Source of the DNA: Salipaludibacillus daqingensis
GTDB lineage: Bacteria > Bacillota > Bacilli > Bacillales > Salisediminibacteriaceae
DNA length: 64,000 bases
Direction: 5' to 3'
Assembly (NCBI RefSeq): GCF_029891575.1
Contig: NZ_JARZHF010000004.1
Location: forward strand, 124,001-188,000
Each line of letters begins with the position of its first letter. Position 1 is the stretch's first letter. Positions 57,824 to 64,000 of the stretch are shown in pieces. Below the pieces are notes generated by a model, which did no database searches, was not told where the DNA came from, and worked only from the letters and a program-made list of their open reading frames with translations. A program made the position numbers and the translations under genes.

Positions 57824-57862
57824 AGCTGCCGATCATCGAGAGATGACGACAGCTTTATCATC
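57822..57862. terminator. Terminator of the acidic lipoprotein gene
   Basis: AAAGCTG plus CGATCATC pairs with GATGACG plus CAGCTTT. It overlaps the lipoprotein's stop codon. It also sits 3' of ytkL on the other strand. Confidence 0.75.
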
Positions 57863-57898
57863 GTTTTTTCGTCCGTTCATTGACTTCAATAATCAATA

Positions 57899-58582
57899 TT
57901 AAACGTCTATTTCATCTCCAGCATGCATGACGATACCTTTACCGGTTCTCACTTCCGAAGCAAATTTGTTCGCATCCTGTTCAATTACAGGGAACGTGTT
58001 GTAATGAATTGGAACCACTTTTTTAGCTCGAATCCAATCAGCAGCTATTAGCGCATCTTCTGGACCCATCGTAAAATTATCACCAATTGGTAATAATGCG
58101 ACGTCAACTTCATGATACTCTCCTATCAGTTTTAAATCTGAAAACAAGGCTGTATCCCCAGCGTGATAAATTGTTTTTCCCTCCGCTGAAAATAATATTC
58201 CAGCAGGCATTCCTGTATAAATAATCTTTTGATTTTCTTCTTCAGTGAATGACGAGCCATGAAATGCTTGGGTAAATTTCACTTTACCAAAAGCAAAATC
58301 ATGAGATCCACCAATGTGCATTGGATGTGTATTGACACCTTTCCAACTTAAATAAGTAGCAAGTTCAAAGGGCGCCACAACAAGAGCATCATTTTTTTTA
58401 GCCATCTCTACTGTGTCTCCTACATGATCGTTATGACCATGCGTTAGCAAAATAACATCTGCTTTTGTATCATCTGCTTGTAAGTCTGTCGTTCCATTAC
58501 CCGTTATAAATGGATCAATGTAAATATTCGTGCCATTTGTTTCAATTTTAACAACTGAGTGCCCGTGAAAAGACAGTTTCAT
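57899..58582 (-). CDS. ytkL: UPF0173 metallo-beta-lactamase-fold hydrolase YtkL
   Basis: A 227-residue MBL-fold protein of the UPF0173 family. Metal motifs are [12 protein letters not shown] (HxHxDH), AGDTALFSD and [10 protein letters not shown] metal-dependent hydrolase of unknown substrate. The start at 58582 (MKLSFHGHS) follows GGAGAGG by 8 bases; the extension to 58657 is rejected. It is divergent from the M24 peptidase. Confidence 0.92.
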   Translation of the reverse strand: MKLSFHGHSVVKIETNGTNIYIDPFITGNGTTDLQADDTKADVILLTHGHNDHVGDTVEMAKKNDALVVAPFELATYLSWKGVNTHPMHIGGSHDFAFGKVKFTQAFHGSSFTEEENQKIIYTGMPAGILFSAEGKTIYHAGDTALFSDLKLIGEYHEVDVALLPIGDNFTMGPEDALIAADWIRAKKVVPIHYNTFPVIEQDANKFASEVRTGKGIVMHAGDEIDV

Positions 58583-58715
58583 CGTATAACCCTCTCCTTT
58601 GAAAAATAGATTTCTCTCTGTCATTTCATTTACCCTTTCTAATTCTAGATTATGCATCTGATTTTATAGAATATGGTATTATTATGATTAAGCATAATGA
58701 CTAGGAGGAATTAAG

Positions 58716-59816
58716 ATGTCTAAACGAATACAGTACATTAAAGAGAAATTAATAAAAACAAATGCAGACGCTTTGATGGTTCAAACACGCGCTAATGTAT
58801 TTTACTTAAGCGGTTTCGACACAAATCCTCATGAACGACTCGTCGCTGTCTTTGTATTTAAAAACGAAGACCCTCTGCTTATATGTCCTAATATGGAAGT
58901 AAACCAAGTGAAAGATATTTTTAATTCTGGAGCAATTATTGGCTACAGTGATACGGAGAGTCCTTGGGAAAAGCTTCAAGACTATTTGCAAACGAAAGGA
59001 ATAAAGCATGACCAACTAGCGATAGAATCCACCCTTTCTTGGGATAGAATGAAAGCTTGGCAAAAAATAAATAAAGACGTATCTTTTCTGGAAGCTGATC
59101 CATATTTAAATGAATTAAGAGTTATAAAAGATGAAACGGAAATCACTATTTTAAAAGAAGCTGCTGAACTTGCAGATAGAGGGATCAAAGCAGGAATTAA
59201 AGCCCTTCACGAAGGTGTTACTGAAATGGAAGTCCTTGCTACCATCGAATATTCCTTAAAGAAAATCGGTATTAGAGAGATGTCTTTTTCTACAATGGTC
59301 CTTTTTGGAGAAAAAGCTGGTGATCCTCACGGTAACCCTGGAGATCGCGAACTACAAAAAGGGGATGCTGTCTTATTTGACTTAGGTGTCGTCTGGAAAG
59401 GGTATTGTTCTGATATTACTCGGACTGTATTTTTTGATCATGTAAAAGATGATGATAAGAAGATTTACGACACTGTGCTTAAAGCTCAAAACAAAGCGTT
59501 AACTATTTGTAAACCCGGAGAGCCTATCTCCTCACTAGATAAAACAGCAAGGAATGAAATAGCTAATGCTGGTTTCGGTTCTTATTTCCCTCACAGAATA
59601 GGACACGGATTAGGGATAGATGTTCATGAGTTTCCATCATTAAACGATAAAAATGCCTCCCAACTAATGAAAGGCATGACATTTACGATCGAACCTGGTG
59701 TATATATACCAAATCAAGCTGGAGTGAGAATAGAAGATGATGTCCTTATAACATCTGATGGATATGAAACCCTAACAAAATTTCCAAAAGAGTTAACAAT
59801 CGTTCCTTATAAGTAA
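58716..59816 (+). CDS. M24-family aminopeptidase (Xaa-Pro dipeptidase type)
   Basis: A 366-residue M24B peptidase. The N-terminal creatinase-like domain (about 1-130) is followed by the pita-bread catalytic domain. Metal ligands are in FDLGVVWKGYCSDITRT (two Asp), GHGLGIDVHE (His), IEPGVY (Glu) and VRIEDDV (Glu). It removes N-terminal residues before proline or cleaves Xaa-Pro dipeptides in the cytoplasm. The ATG follows AGGAGG. A terminator follows. Confidence 0.93.
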   Translation: MSKRIQYIKEKLIKTNADALMVQTRANVFYLSGFDTNPHERLVAVFVFKNEDPLLICPNMEVNQVKDIFNSGAIIGYSDTESPWEKLQDYLQTKGIKHDQLAIESTLSWDRMKAWQKINKDVSFLEADPYLNELRVIKDETEITILKEAAELADRGIKAGIKALHEGVTEMEVLATIEYSLKKIGIREMSFSTMVLFGEKAGDPHGNPGDRELQKGDAVLFDLGVVWKGYCSDITRTVFFDHVKDDDKKIYDTVLKAQNKALTICKPGEPISSLDKTARNEIANAGFGSYFPHRIGHGLGIDVHEFPSLNDKNASQLMKGMTFTIEPGVYIPNQAGVRIEDDVLITSDGYETLTKFPKELTIVPYK

Positions 59817-59844
59817 CCAAAGAGATTGTCAGGACAAGGAATAG

Positions 59845-59888
59845 AAAAGGCCAATTTTAGAGGATTTCCCTTCTAGAATTGGGCCTTT
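59845..59888. terminator. Bidirectional terminator between the M24 gene and the secreted acidic gene
   Basis: AAAAGGCC-AATT-TAGAGGATTTCCCTTCTA-AATT-GGGCCTTTT forms a long imperfect stem with T-runs on both strands. It overlaps the last codons of the minus-strand gene. Confidence 0.75.
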
Positions 59889-60268
59889 TCATCTTCTCTA
59901 TTATTCCATACCCAAGTTTGCATTGGCTGATCAAAGCGTTCACGTTTTATCGTTAGTCTTTTAATACCTGTATAATGTTTCGACACATCATTGATGACGG
60001 TTTCTGAAAGCTCAGGTTCTGATAAATCAATCAATGCTAAAATATCTTCAAAAGAACGTTTCGCTTTTTCTCCACGCCAAATCATATCCCCCTTTTCATA
60101 TTCAAATTCATCCGGATTTTCAAACTCCCATTCGTACATCTCTTCTTCTGTTTCTATCGATATCTTCAACATAGAGTCTTTTAGCCAATCATATTCGGCC
60201 AAAACTGACTGGGTAGAAAATACAACGAATATAACCCCTATAAATGTAAAGTTTATCAATGTTTTCAT
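59873..60268 (-). CDS. Small secreted acidic protein of unknown function
   Basis: A 131-residue protein with a type-I signal peptide (TLINFTFIGVIFVVFSTQSVLA, cleavage after Ala24). The mature region of about 107 residues is highly acidic (EEEMYEWEFENPDEFEYEKGD). No recognised domain. The ATG follows GAGGTGATGAAGT. It is read toward the M24 peptidase. Acidic exported proteins are common in alkaliphiles. Confidence 0.7.
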   Translation of the reverse strand: MKTLINFTFIGVIFVVFSTQSVLAEYDWLKDSMLKISIETEEEMYEWEFENPDEFEYEKGDMIWRGEKAKRSFEDILALIDLSEPELSETVINDVSKHYTGIKRLTIKRERFDQPMQTWVWNNREDEKAQF

Positions 60269-60322
60269 ACTTCATCACCTCTTCCATATTTTGAGAAAAA
60301 AGTGACAATTATATACTAATAA

Positions 60323-61081
60323 TTAACGATATTTATGGAGTACATCGATTCCACCTGTAACCTCTATGACTGTTCCAGTAACCATATCTGCTTTCGGGTC
60401 AGCTAAAAATTGGATCGTTCGAGCGATATCTTCTCCTGTGCCTGAGCGACCAACTGGCGTTTCCTCGTCTGGAATTTCTCTTGCATAATCAATCGTTGCT
60501 TCTTTCATGTCACCTAAAATTTTACCTGGACAAACCATATTAGCTGTAATCCCATGCTTCGCTTCTTCCATTGAAATTGTCTTTGTTAATGAGACAAGTC
60601 CAACTTTAGCTGCAGCAAAAGCAGAACGATAAATCCAACCAGGAGCATACTGCGCTTCTTGAAAACCATATGTGATAATTCTTCCATAACCTTGACTTCT
60701 CATGATCGGAACGACTCGTTTAAATAAATGAAAGGCAGAAGATAAATTACCATTAATCATTTGCTCCCATTCTTCATCGGAATAATCAATTAACTTTTTC
60801 CTTTCAAAAATATAAGGTCCAGCGTTTAAAACTAACACATCAATTCTTGAAAAACGATCATAAGTATCTTCAACAAGCTGAGCTAAATCATGTTTATTTG
60901 TCACATCCCCTTTAACAAATTGAATACGATCCATATATTCATGCCACTCATCGCACAATTTTTCAATAGCTATTTCATCACTACGATAATTAATTGTCAG
61001 AGAATAACCTTCTGCTAACAATGTTTCGGCAACTTTTTTTCCAAGTCCTTTAGATCCTGCTGTGATCAGAGCATGACGCAT
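60323..61081 (-). CDS. ytkK: SDR-family protein lacking the catalytic Tyr (YtkK-like)
   Basis: A 252-residue Rossmann-fold SDR with cofactor motif TAGSKGLGKKVAE, VLNAGPYIF (NNAG-like) and MVCPGKI. The usual YxxxK catalytic pair is replaced by FAAAK (Tyr to Phe in RSAFAAAKVG). The catalytic Ser strand reads IITYGFQEA, with no Ser-Ser. It may therefore be inactive, use another mechanism, or act as a binding protein. The C-terminus VTGTVIEVTGGID is normal. The ATG follows AAGAGGG. B. subtilis YtkK is the positional homologue. Confidence 0.85.
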   Translation of the reverse strand: MRHALITAGSKGLGKKVAETLLAEGYSLTINYRSDEIAIEKLCDEWHEYMDRIQFVKGDVTNKHDLAQLVEDTYDRFSRIDVLVLNAGPYIFERKKLIDYSDEEWEQMINGNLSSAFHLFKRVVPIMRSQGYGRIITYGFQEAQYAPGWIYRSAFAAAKVGLVSLTKTISMEEAKHGITANMVCPGKILGDMKEATIDYAREIPDEETPVGRSGTGEDIARTIQFLADPKADMVTGTVIEVTGGIDVLHKYR

Positions 61082-61365
61082 GCGTTTACCCTCTTTTCTA
61101 AAGATAATTAATAAATAAAACAGTACCGTTCATAATTTATTACAGTTTAAAGATGAATAATTTGTTATATGTTTATTATACTGACATGAGAGGGTAGTTG
61201 TAAAAACATACACATTAAATAAAGAGCATAAGTCATATAAAAAGGCTATTGCTAACTCTATAATTGTTGTAACGTTCTCTGATAATAATCGAAGTAAATT
61301 TGGACAATTTTCAGTAAATTTGTTAAAAATAGTTCACCTCGTCCTTCGTTATTATCTTTTAAATT

Positions 61366-61374
61366 TGATATAAT
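61366..61374 (+). promoter_or_regulatory. Extended -10 promoter of the universal stress gene
   Basis: TGATATAAT (TGn plus TATAAT), 46 bases before the start codon. No good -35. The remaining upstream sequence (61,082-61,365) shows no sigma-B-type promoter or other element I can support. Confidence 0.5.
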
Positions 61375-61420
61375 AGAACTAGAAGTTATTTCATTACATT
61401 AATTAAAGGGGGTATTTATC

Positions 61421-61861
61421 ATGCCAGTAAAATACAACACCATCCTAGTTGCCGTGGACGGATCTGATGAAGCAAAACGTGCATTTAGAAAAGCCGCTAG
61501 TTTAGCAAAAGACCATGAAGCAAAGCTGCTCCTCACTCATATTGTTGATACTAGAACATTTGCCTCTGTAGAGCACTATGACAGAACTATTTTTTCAGAA
61601 GCAGAAAAGTATGCACGAGAAATGCTTGAAGAATACAAGCAGTTAGCTCTCGCAGATGGTTTAACTGATGTTACTTTAATTCTTGACTATGGTTCTCCAA
61701 AAGTAAAAATTGCCAAAGACGTGGCAAAAAAGTATGAAGTTGATTTAATTGTAACCGGGGCAACAGGTTTAAATGCAGTAGAACGATTTTTAATTGGAAG
61801 TGTCTCCGAGCATATTACAAGACACGCTAGATGTGATGTGTTAATAGTAAGGACAGAATAG
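61421..61861 (+). CDS. Universal stress protein (UspA family)
   Basis: A 146-residue UspA domain. Motifs are ILVAVDGSDEAKRAFRKAA at the N-terminus and the ATP-binding tail GATGLNAVERFLIGSVSEHITRHARCDVL (G-2x-G-9x-G-S). Such proteins bind ATP and aid stress survival. The ATG follows AAAGGGGG. The next gene starts 27 bases on, so the two form an operon. Confidence 0.92.
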   Translation: MPVKYNTILVAVDGSDEAKRAFRKAASLAKDHEAKLLLTHIVDTRTFASVEHYDRTIFSEAEKYAREMLEEYKQLALADGLTDVTLILDYGSPKVKIAKDVAKKYEVDLIVTGATGLNAVERFLIGSVSEHITRHARCDVLIVRTE

Positions 61862-61888
61862 AAGTTATTAATAGTTGGGGGATTCAAT

Positions 61889-62200
61889 ATGACAGTCACA
61901 TTTGTCTACGATTCTAGGCTTGGAATAGATATTCCTGACTTGGAAGGATCGTGGGAACAGCTAAGCATTGACAAACAGTCTGAAACATTAGCGAAATGGG
62001 AAAATATTCGTGGAATAATACCTGACCGAATCAAGGAACTTGAAAACTCTATCAATTATTTGCAAAACCAATTATATCAAGAGAGTAACTTTCAGCTTAG
62101 TTGTGAAATTAACAATGAAATTTCTGAACTGGCTTCGATCATTAATGACCTATGGATTTGGTACCGAACCGGCGAAGAAATTCATGTCACACACGTTTAG
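61889..62200 (+). CDS. Small conserved protein in operon with the stress gene
   Basis: A 103-residue soluble, acidic helical protein (TLAKWENIRGIIPDRIKELENSINYLQNQ is a likely coiled coil). It ends ASIINDLWIWYRTGEEIHVTHV. I do not recognise a family. The ATG follows GGGGGATTCAAT. It is transcribed after the UspA gene with a short gap; a partner role in stress is inference only. Confidence 0.7.
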   Translation: MTVTFVYDSRLGIDIPDLEGSWEQLSIDKQSETLAKWENIRGIIPDRIKELENSINYLQNQLYQESNFQLSCEINNEISELASIINDLWIWYRTGEEIHVTHV

Positions 62201-62218
62201 GTTATAAGAAAACACATT

Positions 62219-62256
62219 AATGGAACGAAGGTTTATTCCCTTCGTTCCATTTTTTC
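62219..62256. terminator. Bidirectional terminator after the stress operon
   Basis: AATGGAACGAAGG / CCTTCGTTCCATT with a 7-base loop, then TTTTTTC. It also encodes the last residues (EKMERRE) and stop of the EcsC gene on the other strand. Confidence 0.85.
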
Positions 62257-63078
62257 TTGCAACCACCTTTTTTGATAAAACATATGAGAGACATCTGAGA
62301 CTTCGCAAGCAAAACGATAATTCATTCCAGCACCAATTGCGATTCCAGCAATGGGGATTCCTTGAATGAGTTTTTTTCTCGCAAATCGTAACATTAATAG
62401 TTTCAATATCTGCTTTAGTGGTTGTTGAATCCAGGATTGAGCAATCACATTTTCTTCGCCTTCGTAAAAAAAAGCTTCTTCCTGCACATGATGATTCTCT
62501 TCCAATAATTCTTGCCAAGCAGCACCTTGAAGATGTTTTGGAAGCGATGAAGCGTGAAAAACTTTTAACGCAAGCATCATTTCATATGGCCTTCTCATAT
62601 CATTCCCATAAATCATCGCCAACAATTGTACTGTTCGTAAGTTAATCGCAAGCATGAGGGGTAAGTCAGATAAATACATAAGCATCCCGCCTCCACCAGC
62701 AATCCCTCCTTGACCTAAAGCAACAACTCTCTGCTTCGCTAAATGTTTTCTTGCAATAAAACGGACCTGATCTATGGAAAGTTTCTTCAAATCAGCTATT
62801 TCATCAATGTCATAACGAAAAATTCGAGCTTCCACAAATATGTTTTCTATTGATCTTTGTTCAAAGGTTGACTGTTGCAAAGAAGCTTGAATATGAAATA
62901 GTGTTTGATCCAAAATAGAAAGGATTCGTTTTTTCAAAATAGGATCTAATTGTTGAATTGCTTGATTCATCCACTTTTGATAAGTCATAGAAAAGTCCGT
63001 TCCTTGACTTGCAAACTGGGCCAATTCCCATTTAGATATTTCCTCCGAAACTTGACGTTCCCGTTCAGTTAACTCCAT
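62233..63078 (-). CDS. EcsC-family protein
   Basis: A 281-residue protein with the EcsC-type core: VRFIARKHLAKQRVVALGQGGIAGGGGMLMYLSDLPLMLAINLRTVQLLAMIYG (Gly-rich amphipathic region) and ANIGMNYRFACEVSDVSHMFY-like end (GAGMNYRFACEVSD). EcsC proteins are linked to exoprotein secretion via the Ecs transporter in Bacillus; this homologue's role is unknown. The ATG follows GGGGGGAATTATTT. The next element upstream is a GC-richer spacer, 63,100-63,290. Confidence 0.82.
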   Translation of the reverse strand: MELTERERQVSEEISKWELAQFASQGTDFSMTYQKWMNQAIQQLDPILKKRILSILDQTLFHIQASLQQSTFEQRSIENIFVEARIFRYDIDEIADLKKLSIDQVRFIARKHLAKQRVVALGQGGIAGGGGMLMYLSDLPLMLAINLRTVQLLAMIYGNDMRRPYEMMLALKVFHASSLPKHLQGAAWQELLEENHHVQEEAFFYEGEENVIAQSWIQQPLKQILKLLMLRFARKKLIQGIPIAGIAIGAGMNYRFACEVSDVSHMFYQKRWLQEKMERRE

Positions 63079-63293
63079 AAATAATTCCCCCCTCTATGAA
63101 ATCCCTCACATTAAACATTCCCTTTTATGACATCCAATTCCTGCTATTTCATAAAAACATCTTAAGTAACTACTGAAAGGTACTATCTTGTTCACTTAGG
63201 TCCTTTCACGGGCGCCCCTCTCACTCTTCGGGCACTATGCCGACATGTTTCTCTTACTTTAAAAATGAGAAGTCGAAAACTATAGAACTTCAA

Positions 63294-63330
63294 TAAAAAA
63301 GCTGCCCTACAATATAGGACAGCTTTCTAG
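63294..63330 (-). terminator. Terminator of ackA
   Basis: AAAGCTG-CCCTA / TAGG-CAGCTTT hairpin followed on the minus strand by TTTTTTATTG, about 14 bases after the ackA stop. Confidence 0.82.
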
Positions 63331-63344
63331 CAATAAATCATATA

Positions 63345-64000
63345 TTAACTTAATCTTATTGTATCTCTAGCAATCATTACTTCTTCATTTGTTGGAATTA
63401 CTAATACTTTAACAGGTGAGTGCGGATAGTTTAAAAATGCTTCTTTACCACGTATTTTATTAAGGGTAGGATCCCAATAAATACCCATAAATTCCAAACC
63501 TTCCATTACTTTGGCGCGAATGACATCACTGTTCTCACCGATACCAGCCGTGAAAATAACTGCATCAAGACCTTGCATACGTGCTGCATAAGAACCAATA
63601 TACTTATGGATCCTTGATGTGAAAACTTCTAGTGCTAATCGAGCTCTCTCATTTCCTTCTTCCGCTTGGATCTCTATATCACGTAAGTCACTTGAGAAAC
63701 CAGATAATGCTAACATACCACTCTTTTTATTTAAAACATTCATCACTTCTTCTGCTGTTAAATCAGCTTTTTCCATAATATATGGGATCAGTGCTGGGTC
63801 GATATTACCTGACCTTGTGCCCATTGTGACTCCTGCAAGCGGTGTGAATCCCATTGACGTATCAATCGATCTTCCACCTTCAATAGCTGCAATACTAGCA
63901 CCATTTCCTAAGTGACAAGAAATCAATCGTAAATTTTCTAAAGGACGACCTAGCATTTCCGCTGCTCTTTCTGACACATATTTATGAGAAGTACCGTGGA
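63345..64000 (-). CDS. ackA: Acetate kinase (3' part only)
   Basis: The C-terminal 217 residues (stop at 63345; the gene continues past the right edge). Diagnostic acetate kinase segments are [54 protein letters not shown] and [13 protein letters not shown]. It makes ATP from acetyl phosphate (acetate overflow). The frame is open to the window edge. A terminator lies downstream. Confidence 0.97.
   Translation of the reverse strand, partial: HGTSHKYVSERAAEMLGRPLENLRLISCHLGNGASIAAIEGGRSIDTSMGFTPLAGVTMGTRSGNIDPALIPYIMEKADLTAEEVMNVLNKKSGMLALSGFSSDLRDIEIQAEEGNERARLALEVFTSRIHKYIGSYAARMQGLDAVIFTAGIGENSDVIRAKVMEGLEFMGIYWDPTLNKIRGKEAFLNYPHSPVKVLVIPTNEEVMIARDTIRLS

Overview
The window is low-GC, gene-dense chromosomal DNA from a spore-forming Firmicute of the family Bacillaceae. 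Gene order closely follows the Bacillus subtilis pheS-to-ackA region: pheS-ysgA-sspI, ysdC-ysdB-ysdA-rplT-rpmI-infC, thrS-ytxC-dnaI-dnaB-nrdR-speD-gapB, coaE-ytaF-mutM-polA-phoR-phoP, mdh-icd-citZ-ytwI-ytvI-fxsA, pyk-pfkA-accA-accD, ytsJ-dnaE-ytrH-ytrI-nrnA-ytpI-ytoI, ytkL-ytkK-ackA. Sporulation markers (sspI, ytrH, ytrI, ytvI, ytxC, ytaF) support an endospore former. The futalosine-pathway gene mqnC lies between ytxC and dnaI, and exported proteins are strongly acidic. Both would fit an alkaliphile-type Bacillaceae such as Alkalihalobacillus, Evansella or Salipaludibacillus, but the genus cannot be fixed from this sequence. I saw no rRNA, tRNA, CRISPR array, IS element or prophage.

Layout. 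1-7,970: the 5' end of pheS behind a Phe T-box, ysgA, sspI, a YitT-type membrane protein, ysdC, a dimeric dUTPase, ysdB with a sigma-W-like promoter, a TVP38-type membrane protein, ysdA, and the infC-rpmI-rplT operon with an L20-type leader and an AUU start codon on infC. 8,255-15,924: the accessory block. It encodes a PhnD-like lipoprotein, a LolD/FtsX-type ABC pair, a five-helix membrane protein, a membrane-anchored protein with ethylbenzene-dehydrogenase-like (heme-b type) motifs, and a NarL-type two-component system. It sits between infC and thrS, which I recall as close neighbours in B. subtilis. 16,217-31,800: thrS behind a Thr T-box, replication restart and initiation genes (dnaI, dnaB), nrdR, speD with an apparently structured leader, gapB with CcpN-like sites, and repair/replication genes (coaE, mutM, polA).

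32,020-52,742: phoPR, the TCA genes (mdh, icd, citZ), glycolysis (pfkA, pyk), acetyl-CoA carboxylase transferase subunits (accD, accA), a FadR-type GntR regulator, malic enzyme and dnaE. Two promoters here, those of malic enzyme and mdh, carry the same operator core (TGGT-N3-ACCA) just downstream of the predicted transcription start. This suggests a small malate regulon run by the neighbouring GntR regulator. 52,905-64,000: sporulation genes ytrHI behind a sigma-E-like promoter, nrnA, ytpI, ytoI, an acidic lipoprotein, ytkL, an M24 peptidase, a secreted acidic protein, an SDR lacking the catalytic Tyr, a universal stress protein with a small partner, an EcsC-family protein and the 3' part of ackA.

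Together the core genes link replication, central carbon flow around phosphoenolpyruvate/pyruvate/malate, fatty-acid precursor supply and acetate overflow. The least explained parts are the heme/ABC/two-component block, the speD leader and the malate-operator pair.
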